This document shows positions 1-5,322 of a stretch of DNA of 5,925 nt, piece after piece (within the stretch, counting starts at the first letter, position 1; each line of letters starts with the position of its first letter). Below the pieces are notes generated by a model. The model saw only the letters and a list, made by a program, of their open reading frames with translations, was not told where the DNA came from and searched no databases. The position numbers and the translations under genes are program-made. The stretch comes from Pseudomonadota bacterium (GTDB lineage Bacteria; Desulfobacterota; Desulfarculia; Desulfarculales; JAHJDS01): assembly GCA_018812395.1 (NCBI GenBank), contig JAHJDS010000479.1, forward strand, positions 1 to 5,925, given 5' to 3'.

Positions 1-787
1 GATCGCCGGCAAAGACTACGGCCCCGTGCGCCGCCGCCAACCCCTCCAGACGGCGCCGGTCCGGACCGTCGCCGGCCAGGACGACCTTCAAGTCCGGGTG
101 GTCGGCCAGGAGCAGCCGGGCGGCCCGAATCAGGTACTCCTGGCCCTTGAACGGATGCAGGCGGCCGACGCAGACGGCCACCGGGGCGCCGGGAGTCAGT
201 CCCAGCCGGGCGGCCAGGGCCGCCTCCCGTTCCAGGTCCCGGCGCCGCAGGCGGGCGGTCTCGATACCGCTGCTCTGAACCATCACCCGGGACGGCGGGA
301 CGCCCAGGGCCGCCAACTGCGCCCGAATGGGGTCGCTGACCGCCAGGACGAGGTCCGCCCCGCCCAGGGCCCGACGGGCCCACCAGCCGTAGACCCGACC
401 CGGCGGCAGGCCGGCGTGGATGGTGTGGACGCTGACCGCCCCGGCCCGCCGGGCCAGCCGGGCCCCGGCCAGGGCCTCGGCCGCGTCGCCGTGAGAGTGG
501 ACCACGTCGAAGCGTTCGCCGGCGGCCAGCAGGCTCTGCAGTCTGATCGCGCTCCTGATCCCCAGGTGGGCCGCCCGCAAGGTGTGCGACTCGATCCGAG
601 ACAACCAGTTCGGCCAGGCCAATTGGTGCGAACCCGCCGCCCCGGCCGGCGGCTCGCCGACCTGAAACAAGACTTGCTGCCGGACGCCTAAGACCGCCAG
701 CCGCCTCGTCAGCCGGGCCACGTGTCGCTCCTGACCCCCGGGATGGGGCGGGACGCAGGCCGACAGGCGAAGCACGCTCAGGCTCAC
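1..787 (-). CDS. GT4-type glycosyltransferase, N-terminal 262 residues (3' end off the left edge)
   Basis: Reading leftward from a GTG at 787-785, an open frame runs without stop to base 1, giving 262 residues of a GT-B fold glycosyltransferase of the GT4 (glycos_transf_1) type. These enzymes transfer a sugar from a nucleotide-sugar donor onto a growing glycan at the cytoplasmic face of the membrane. Visible landmarks: the N-terminal strand and glycine-rich loop PPHPGGQERHV (residues 13-23), FDVVHSHGD (93-101), the start of the C-terminal Rossmann domain with GRLHPFKGQEYL (about 208-219) and LAGDGPDRRRLE (237-248). The EX7E donor-binding motif should lie just beyond the window. The GTG shares bases with the TGA of the upstream glycosyltransferase (GTGA), so translation is probably coupled. 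The start is supported because the conserved first strand begins within a few residues of it. Donor, acceptor and linkage cannot be told. Confidence 0.9.
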   Translation of the reverse strand, partial: MSLSVLRLSACVPPHPGGQERHVARLTRRLAVLGVRQQVLFQVGEPPAGAAGSHQLAWPNWLSRIESHTLRAAHLGIRSAIRLQSLLAAGERFDVVHSHGDAAEALAGARLARRAGAVSVHTIHAGLPPGRVYGWWARRALGGADLVLAVSDPIRAQLAALGVPPSRVMVQSSGIETARLRRRDLEREAALAARLGLTPGAPVAVCVGRLHPFKGQEYLIRAARLLLADHPDLKVVLAGDGPDRRRLEGLAAAHGAVVFAGD

Positions 788-1956
788 CGGGCCGCCGCCT
801 GGAGAAAGCGATAAAACGACTCGATGCCGGCCTCGAAGCCATAGCCCTCGACCACCCGGCGCCGACCGGCCCGGCCCATCCTCTGGCGGAGGTCCCCGTC
901 CTCGAGCAGCCGGCCGACTCGGTCGGCGATCAGGTCCGGTCGCCGCGGCGGAAGTAAGAATCCCGTCTCCCCGGGCCGGACCACCTCGGGATTGCCGCCC
1001 ACGTCGGTGACCACCGCCGGCAGGCCCATGGCCATGGCCTCGAGAAGCGTCCGGGGCAGGCCCTCGTCCAGCGACGGCGACAAGAAGACGTCTCCCGCGG
1101 CCAGCAGCCCCGGCACCTGGTCGAATTCGGCCCGGCCGTAAAAACGGACGCTGTTGCCCAGTTCGAGCCGTTCGGCCTGTCGTCCGAGTTCGTCCACCAA
1201 CGGCCCGTCCCCGACCAGCAGCAGCCGGGCCTCAGGGAAGCCTCTCATCACCCGGGGCCAGGCGGCCAGGATGTCGTCCACCGCCTTGTGGGCCACCAGG
1301 CGGCCGATGAACACGACCACCGGATTATTTGTCCAGCCCCACTCGGCCCGCAGTTCCCGGCCCCGCTCGCTCCAGCGGGCCGGGTCGAAAAACCCGGTGT
1401 CCACCCGCGAGGGCACGACCAAGAGCTTGTGGGCGGCCACGCCCGCGGCCAGGGCCTGGTCCCTGATCCGGCCGGCCACGCACCGGACCGCCCGGGCCCG
1501 GCCCAGGATGAGCCGGGTGATGGCCCTGGTCCGCCAGATCCGAAACCGGGAAAAGTCCCGGGGCGAGAGGGCCAGCAGTTCCCCCTGCAGCTCGGCCGCC
1601 GCCGGCACCCCGGTCAAGCGCGACAGCAGCGTCGCCGCCACCCCGCCGCCGATGGGCTCGCTGGCGTCGATGACGTCCACCCCGTGACGCCGGATCAGAC
1701 GCCGACCCCGAATCACCGCCCGGGAGATGAACCGGACGTGGTCCAGCCACCGGGGCCCGGCTCGGCCGATCAAGTGATAGTGGACCCGGCCCCGCCTGAT
1801 TTCCCGGGACCGGCCGTCCGGAGACTGGACCAGAAGGTGGATCTGGTCAACGTACCTAGACAAGGCCTCGAAAGTCCGCACGTCCTTGTGGCCAGGATCG
1901 AGCCGCGCCGGAAAGACCATCTTGGCCACGACCAGGACGACCATTTTACCGCTCAC
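784..1956 (-). CDS. GT4-type glycosyltransferase (complete, about 390 aa)
   Basis: A full-length GT-B glycosyltransferase of GT4 type; 386-390 residues is normal for the family. The N-terminal acceptor domain covers roughly residues 5-180, with VDVIDASEPIGGG (93-105) and AELQGELLALSP (121-132). The C-terminal nucleotide-sugar domain begins at VVVFIGRLVAHKAVDDIL (213-230, with the R219 and K224 positions typical of phosphate contacts), then LLLVGDGPL (246-253). The EX7E motif is E298-GLPRTLL-E306, followed by EAMAMGLPAVVTDVGG. The usual GG loop near the N-terminus is replaced by PARLDPGHKDVRTFE, so this subfamily lacks the common PPxxGG signature. The GTG at 1956 overlaps the TGA of the methyltransferase upstream (GTGA). 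An in-frame ATG at 1944 (MVVLVVAK), 9 bases after that stop, is an equally plausible start and places the first beta strand at the N-terminus. Its 3' end overlaps the next glycosyltransferase by 4 bases. The sugar specificity is unknown; a role in surface glycan assembly is inferred from the neighbours. Confidence 0.92.
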   Translation of the reverse strand: MSGKMVVLVVAKMVFPARLDPGHKDVRTFEALSRYVDQIHLLVQSPDGRSREIRRGRVHYHLIGRAGPRWLDHVRFISRAVIRGRRLIRRHGVDVIDASEPIGGGVAATLLSRLTGVPAAAELQGELLALSPRDFSRFRIWRTRAITRLILGRARAVRCVAGRIRDQALAAGVAAHKLLVVPSRVDTGFFDPARWSERGRELRAEWGWTNNPVVVFIGRLVAHKAVDDILAAWPRVMRGFPEARLLLVGDGPLVDELGRQAERLELGNSVRFYGRAEFDQVPGLLAAGDVFLSPSLDEGLPRTLLEAMAMGLPAVVTDVGGNPEVVRPGETGFLLPPRRPDLIADRVGRLLEDGDLRQRMGRAGRRRVVEGYGFEAGIESFYRFLQAAAR

Positions 1957-2702
1957 TCAGCCCGGCCGGATTTGCGGGCCAAGAACATGATGTCGAACCA
2001 AAAAAGACTCGGAAACCTGTCCGTGAAACGCGGCCAACGCGAGAGACCCTTCAGGTCTACCACTCGGAAGCGGCGTCGGAGGGCTCCCACCAACTCGGCG
2101 TAAGCGAACTGGGTGATATGGGTCGGGTCGGCCAGGGGCGTTGCCGCTTTTCGTCCCCACAGGTAGCGGAGTCGATAGGTGAAGTAAAAGGCGTTGGGCA
2201 CCGAACCGATGACCAGTCCTCCGGGACGGAGAACCTCATCAATTTTATTCAGAACCGTTTCCGGATGGTAGAGGTGCTCGAGCACCTCCGATGCCACCAC
2301 CGCGTCGAAAGCGCCGGGCTCGACTCCCCAGTCGCCATTGAGGTCCACGCATCGAGTCTGGAGGTTTGGTGTCACGACACAACAGGACAGGGCCTCGTCA
2401 TCTATGTCCAGCCCCAGCACCTCGTTACCCGACAAATAGTACTTGGTCAAAGATCCGTCACGACAGCCCAGGTCCAGTATTTTTTTCCCTGTACCCAGCC
2501 ATTCGGCGAAGATTGGGCCTCGCTTCTCGCCCAACACGGTGAAACCGCGACCGCGCTCCAATCGGTTGTGGCGGCGGTAAACCTCCGCCAGGCCGCCCGA
2601 CTGTTTCTCCGTCTTGTTAATCACCCTCTTTACGCCATCACGTGTCAATGCTACTATCCAGCTTTGCCACCCGTACCACAGTTGGACGGTGACATTTTTC
2701 AT
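1953..2702 (-). CDS. class I SAM-dependent methyltransferase (Methyltransf_11/23 type)
   Basis: A Rossmann-fold SAM methyltransferase of 249 residues from the ATG at 2702. Motif I is ILDLGCRDGSL (75-85); the acidic residue ending strand 2 is D99 in LGLDID; AVVASEVLEHL (134-144) is the strand-4 and LEH signature; RPGG (159-162) and GSVPNAF (166-172) follow. This class in glycan loci methylates sugar hydroxyls or carboxyls, or ubiquinone-like small molecules; the substrate cannot be read from the sequence. The start is uncertain. The ATG at 2702 lies in the same CATG as the start of the divergent gene, with only an AAGG 1 base away as ribosome site. Codons 2-26 have 11 of 25 A/T endings, unlike coding sequence here. 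TTG at 2648 and GTG at 2624 (VINKTEKQ) are alternatives that would free a short divergent promoter region, though the GAGG before 2624 abuts the start. It is first in a unit with two glycosyltransferases (GTGA overlap at the 3' end). Third positions are visibly more A/T rich than in most neighbours. Confidence 0.88.
   Translation of the reverse strand: MKNVTVQLWYGWQSWIVALTRDGVKRVINKTEKQSGGLAEVYRRHNRLERGRGFTVLGEKRGPIFAEWLGTGKKILDLGCRDGSLTKYYLSGNEVLGLDIDDEALSCCVVTPNLQTRCVDLNGDWGVEPGAFDAVVASEVLEHLYHPETVLNKIDEVLRPGGLVIGSVPNAFYFTYRLRYLWGRKAATPLADPTHITQFAYAELVGALRRRFRVVDLKGLSRWPRFTDRFPSLFWFDIMFLARKSGRAE
2629..2657 (+). promoter_or_regulatory. possible sigma-70-type promoter for the plus-strand methyltransferase
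   Basis: TTTACG (2629-2634) and TACTAT (2652-2657) are separated by exactly 17 bases and each match four of six consensus positions. Transcription would begin near 2664, leaving a leader of about 37 bases before the ATG at 2701. It lies in the locally A/T-richer stretch at the 5' end of the divergent methyltransferase frame. This is by-eye matching only, and the sigma factor preferences of this organism are unknown. Confidence 0.35.
2688..2692 (+). promoter_or_regulatory. ribosome binding site (GGTGA) for the plus-strand methyltransferase
   Basis: GGTGA lies 8 bases before the ATG at 2701, a normal Shine-Dalgarno distance. It supports 2701 as the start rather than the in-frame upstream start at 2614, whose extra 29 residues (LITLFTPSRVNATIQ...) do not look like part of a methyltransferase and would lie over the putative promoter. 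Confidence 0.5.
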
Positions 2703-3489
2703 GCCTTATGACTTGAAAAAACTCTGCCTGGAGAGGGGGCCGTACTCACCTCAAGAGAATCAGGCCATATTCGAACGCCATTTCCGTAACGCCCCCCGGC
2801 GTTGGCTCCGTTTGCCCCTGGTCAAGTACGGCCTGGGGGACAAGAAGGTCCTGGACGTGGGCTGCTCGTTCGGCGAGGCCCTGATCTTCTTCGGCCCCGG
2901 CTCCAGGGGCGTGGACATTCACGCCCGGGCCGTTCAGTTCGCCCGAGGCCTGGGCCTGAGCGCCCTTCAGGGCGATTTCCTCGACCCCGGCGTTTTGGAA
3001 AAAATCCCGCCCCGGTCTTTTGACGCCGTGTGGTGCAGCCAGGTCCTCGAGCACGTCGCCGCGCCCCACGACGCCCTGTTGGCCATGCGCAGCCGCCTCA
3101 AGCCCGGCGGCCTGCTGCTGCTCGGCCTGCCGCCCATCCCCCACTGGCGGTGGGCCGAGGCCATGGGCCGGGTCATCCTCCGGCTCTTTTTCGGCCGGCC
3201 AACACCGCTCGGCTACACGGCCGAGGATCACATCTACGCCTTCACCCGCCGCACCAGCCGTTTCCTGCTCGAACGGGCCGGCTTCCAGGTGATCGAGCAG
3301 GCCGCCTTTGTCAGCCGGCGGCCGGCGGTCAATCGGCTGTTCAACGTCCTTTGCCGGCCGGCCGTGGACCGGCTGGTCACCGTGGCCCGTCAAATCCCGG
3401 ATTGGAAATACCCGCCCAAGAGCACCCGCCGCCTGACCGAGACCGGCTGGGTTTTTCGTAACGACTACGTCGACGACGACGGCAAATAG
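2701..3489 (+). CDS. class I SAM-dependent methyltransferase, inverted relative to its neighbours
   Basis: A 262-residue SAM methyltransferase and the only plus-strand gene in the window. Motif I is VLDVGCSFGEAL (50-61); the strand-2 acidic residue is D72 in RGVDIH; GDFLD (91-95) is the adenine-side loop; AVWCSQVLEHV (109-119) is the strand-4 motif; KPGG (134-137) and the hydrophobic LLLLGLPP strand (138-145) follow. After this comes a GYTAEDHIYAFT stretch (171-182) and RFLLERAGFQVIE (187-199), the usual last helix and strand of Methyltransf_11/23 proteins. A further C-terminal 60 residues are basic and unassigned. It is not a duplicate of the 1953-2702 methyltransferase: outside the common SAM motifs the two show no obvious similarity. 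The ATG at 2701 is preferred for its GGTGA ribosome site. The substrate is unknown; sugar or lipid-carrier decoration is inferred from the locus. The last 25 bases overlap the 3' end of the WbqC-like gene on the other strand. Confidence 0.9.
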   Translation: MPYDLKKLCLERGPYSPQENQAIFERHFRNAPRRWLRLPLVKYGLGDKKVLDVGCSFGEALIFFGPGSRGVDIHARAVQFARGLGLSALQGDFLDPGVLEKIPPRSFDAVWCSQVLEHVAAPHDALLAMRSRLKPGGLLLLGLPPIPHWRWAEAMGRVILRLFFGRPTPLGYTAEDHIYAFTRRTSRFLLERAGFQVIEQAAFVSRRPAVNRLFNVLCRPAVDRLVTVARQIPDWKYPPKSTRRLTETGWVFRNDYVDDDGK

Positions 3490-4157
3490 GACCGGCTCTT
3501 GGGCCCCAGGTTCATCAGAAGATCGAACGCGGAGAGCTTGTCGATGAAATCCTCCCGCCCCTGCTGGGGATAGACCGGGTGCTCGAAGTGGTGATAGCGG
3601 ACTTCAATCCCGGAGTCGGCGAACACCGCCTCGTCCAGATAACCCGACCCCATCGGCCCGGACAGGTAGACGTCGGCCGACAGCCGTTGGCAGATGCCGA
3701 GCAGCAGGGCCGTGGACTGGCCGGCGACGCCCAGTTCCGAGGCCAGGACCGGCTTTTGGTCCAGGCCCAGCGCCTCGAAAAACAATTCGATCAAGGCCAG
3801 GTTCAGGTCCCGCAGGCCGGTCCACGCGCCGGACAGCACCTGGCCGAAGGCCGGGGCGTAGTCCGCGAAAAAGGGGTGGCGGCCGTAGCTTTGGGTCACG
3901 CTCCGCCAGTACTTCTTGGCCCACCGGCCGTCCTCGGCGATCTCCATGTCCGCGATGCCGGCGCTCAGGTGCCCCTTCAGTTTGACCGGGACCGTCACCC
4001 AGGCCGGACCGCTGTTGGTCAGGATCCGGTTGCGGTTCTGAAAGTAGTTCTTCCTGAACTGGACCGTGTCCAGGCAGACGTAGACGTCCGCGGCCAGGAT
4101 CTTGTCGAAGAACCCCAGCCAGGGCAGGTGCTCGGGCTGGTGGATGGTGACGATCAC
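3465..4157 (-). CDS. WbqC-like family protein
   Basis: A 230-residue protein with a clear WbqC-like (PF08889) signature. The N-terminus is VTIHQPEHLPWLGFFDKI (3-20). It is followed by ADVYVCLDTVQFRKNYFQNR (23-42), the family's LDxVQFxKxxFxNRN block, and WVTVPV. The C-terminal section holds YLSGPMGSGYLD and a terminal FDLLMNLGP typical of the family. Members are common in O-antigen and other surface glycan clusters, often beside aminotransferases or acyltransferases. Their biochemical role is not settled to my knowledge, so no reaction is assigned. The start is the GTG at 4157-4155: the conserved block begins at residue 4, GGAG lies 8 bases upstream, and the GTG overlaps the TGA of the deacetylase gene. 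The frame is open further upstream to 4256, but that glycine/arginine-rich stretch is the deacetylase gene read out of frame. After the conserved end only a short serine-rich tail remains, encoded where the gene overlaps the convergent methyltransferase. Confidence 0.92.
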   Translation of the reverse strand: MIVTIHQPEHLPWLGFFDKILAADVYVCLDTVQFRKNYFQNRNRILTNSGPAWVTVPVKLKGHLSAGIADMEIAEDGRWAKKYWRSVTQSYGRHPFFADYAPAFGQVLSGAWTGLRDLNLALIELFFEALGLDQKPVLASELGVAGQSTALLLGICQRLSADVYLSGPMGSGYLDEAVFADSGIEVRYHHFEHPVYPQQGREDFIDKLSAFDLLMNLGPKSRSYLPSSST

Positions 4158-4795
4158 ACCTTCAGCTCCAGCCGCATGACCTCGAAGGCCTCGGCGAACT
4201 CGACCCCCATCTCGAAGCCCCGGTGGTTGGCCCGGGCCCGGACCGCCTCCAGCCACCGCTCACCATATTTCTGGTACTCGGTCCGGTGGGCCCTCAGGGA
4301 CTCGATCTTCCGGTCGATGAAGCCGGTGATGTCCGAGTAGACCTGGGGCCGAAAGGCGATGTAGCTCCGTCCCGAGGGCGTGATCGGCTCGTAGAGCAGG
4401 ATCGAGTTGAAGTACCTGGCCGCCGAGATGGTCGACAGAGACGTCGACTGGTGCGCCTGATGGGTGTCGAACGGCCAGTGGCCGAAGATCAGGTCCGGCC
4501 CGAAGTCGGTGATCAGCTCGTCCAGGGGCTCGACCACCTCGGAGTGGTAGGGGATGTCCTTGGCCGGCCAGTCGAGCACGATCAGGTCATCGACGCCCAA
4601 CACCGCCGCCGCCCGGCGGCCCTCCTCTAAGGCCGTCTCGTCCAGGCGCATCACCCGGCCGTCGTGATAGGTGTAGCCCGACTTTGATAGGACCACCATC
4701 TTGACCGCCGCCCCGCCCCCAATGGCCTTGGCCAGCGTCCCGCCGCAGGCCAACTCGATGTCGTCCAGATGGGCCCCGATGGCGATGATTCTCAT
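4154..4795 (-). CDS. PIG-L / LmbE-type zinc-dependent N-deacetylase
   Basis: A 213-residue PIG-L family (PF02585) protein, normal length for bacterial members. Relatives such as MshB, BshB and the GPI enzyme PIG-L remove the N-acetyl group from GlcNAc-type sugars in the cytoplasm using one zinc ion. The N-terminal motif is GAHLDDIELACGGTL (7-21), giving H9 and D12 as zinc ligands and D11 as the candidate general base; the usual AHPDD proline is leucine here. The second motif, GHWPFDTHQAHQ (105-116), supplies D110, H112 and H115, H115 being the likely third ligand. The remainder (DITGFIDRKIESLRAHRTEY, 155-174) matches the helical end of sugar-cluster members. The ATG at 4795 overlaps the GNAT stop (ATGA) and has a strong GGGAGGA just upstream. 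The GNAT gene before it and the WbqC-like gene after it suggest an amino sugar is N-deacetylated and re-acylated. The exact substrate is unknown. Confidence 0.93.
   Translation of the reverse strand: MRIIAIGAHLDDIELACGGTLAKAIGGGAAVKMVVLSKSGYTYHDGRVMRLDETALEEGRRAAAVLGVDDLIVLDWPAKDIPYHSEVVEPLDELITDFGPDLIFGHWPFDTHQAHQSTSLSTISAARYFNSILLYEPITPSGRSYIAFRPQVYSDITGFIDRKIESLRAHRTEYQKYGERWLEAVRARANHRGFEMGVEFAEAFEVMRLELKV
4166..4169 (-). promoter_or_regulatory. ribosome binding site (GGAG) for the WbqC-like gene
   Basis: On the minus strand GGAG lies 8 bases before the GTG at 4157, inside the last codons of the deacetylase. It decides the start: with it the protein begins directly at the conserved VIVTIHQPEHLPW sequence and the 33-residue in-frame extension is excluded. 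Confidence 0.55.
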
Positions 4796-5322
4796 GGTTC
4801 CTCCCGGCCGAGCGACCGCCGCATGATCACGTAGGCCCGGCCCTCCTCCAGTACCCGGTCGTGTTCGACCCGTCCCGGACGACCGGTGGCGGCCACGAAT
4901 TTCTCGAGGTCAACACCGAACATCAGCCGATACCCCAGGGCCTCGTAAAACCGGCGGGCGGCGTCGTTGGCGAACGTCAGGCTGATCGTCATGTCCTCGC
5001 AGCCCGCCGACAAGGCCGCTTCCCGGAACGATTCGAACATGAGCCGGCCCAGACCGCTGCGCCGCCACGACGGATCCACGGCCACTCGGTGGGTGTGGGC
5101 CGTCCGCCGCCGGATGGAGGCGCTCCAGAAGCCGACCAGGCGGCCGTTCTCGTCCAGGGCCAGGCGGGACAGCTTTTGCTTGCCGGGCAGGTCCAGCCGG
5201 AAGTGGTCCTCGGTCCAGTCCTGGTGGGAAAAGGCGTCGCCCATCTCGGCCCGCCAGGCGGCGTCCAGCCGAACGATGTCCGGGACGTAGGAGTCGTTAA
5301 AAGATATGACCTTAGGAGGCAA
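4792..5322 (-). CDS. GNAT-family N-acetyltransferase
   Basis: About 176 residues with the GNAT (Gcn5-related) acetyl-CoA fold. The pyrophosphate-binding motif A is HRVAVDPSWRRSGLGRLMFE (78-97), with R87-R-S-G-L-G92 as the RxxGxG/A core. Motif B is FANDAARRFYEALGY (117-131), the standard NxxAxxFYxxxGF ending. The N-terminal half carries a typical receptor-specific arm. These enzymes move an acetyl or other acyl group from CoA to an amine. Between a glycosyltransferase and a PIG-L deacetylase, an amino-sugar amine is the natural guess (inference). I see no ATG near the expected N-terminus. TTG at 5322, preceded by GGGGG with a 5-base gap and overlapping the glycosyltransferase stop by 11 bases, puts the first strand (KVISFND) close to the N-terminus. 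A longer TTG start at 5376 would add 18 residues that are only the glycosyltransferase read out of frame. The 3' end overlaps the deacetylase start by 4 bases. Confidence 0.88.
   Translation of the reverse strand: MPPKVISFNDSYVPDIVRLDAAWRAEMGDAFSHQDWTEDHFRLDLPGKQKLSRLALDENGRLVGFWSASIRRRTAHTHRVAVDPSWRRSGLGRLMFESFREAALSAGCEDMTISLTFANDAARRFYEALGYRLMFGVDLEKFVAATGRPGRVEHDRVLEEGRAYVIMRRSLGREEP
4800..4804 (-). promoter_or_regulatory. strong ribosome binding site (GGAGG) for the deacetylase
   Basis: GGAGG, within GGGAGGAACC, lies 4 bases before the ATG at 4795, in the last sense codons of the GNAT gene. It is the best Shine-Dalgarno match in the window and suggests the deacetylase is translated efficiently despite being internal to the unit. 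Confidence 0.6.

Noticed and set aside
26..691. Long plus-strand open frame of about 221 codons opposite the left-edge glycosyltransferase
   Set aside because: It is rich in Pro, Gly, Arg and Gln, lacks domain motifs, and mirrors a clear GT4 reading on the minus strand. Long antisense frames are expected in such GC-rich DNA.
1288..2103. Plus-strand open frame of about 271 codons opposite the complete glycosyltransferase
   Set aside because: Its composition is Pro/Gly/Asp/Arg-rich with no family signature, while the opposite strand carries the EX7E motif and full GT4 layout.
2478..2489. Seven-A run on the minus strand (GGG AAA AAA ATA) as a programmed frameshift site
   Set aside because: The run is not phased as a canonical X XXY YYZ slippery heptamer, and the zero frame continues straight into an intact SAM motif I, so no frameshift is needed.
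2620..2648. Minus-strand TTGACA (2648-2643), a perfect -35 hexamer, as promoter for the methyltransferase and glycosyltransferase unit
   Set aside because: At 17 bases downstream the hexamer is GGTGAT, a poor -10, and transcription would begin after the last plausible start codon (GTG 2624). It may be chance, so no promoter was called for this unit.
3495..3515. GGGCCC-centred palindrome just after the plus-strand methyltransferase as a terminator
   Set aside because: The stem is very short, there is no following T-run, and it lies within the conserved end of the WbqC-like coding sequence.
4158..4256. N-terminal extension of the WbqC-like protein to an upstream start at 4256
   Set aside because: The added 33 residues are Gly/Arg-rich out-of-frame reading of the deacetylase C-terminus, and the family's conserved N-terminus starts at the GTG at 4157.
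3579..4340. Plus-strand open frame of about 253 codons opposite the WbqC-like and deacetylase genes
   Set aside because: It crosses the junction of two well-supported minus-strand genes, has low-complexity composition and no recognisable motif, so it is an antisense shadow.
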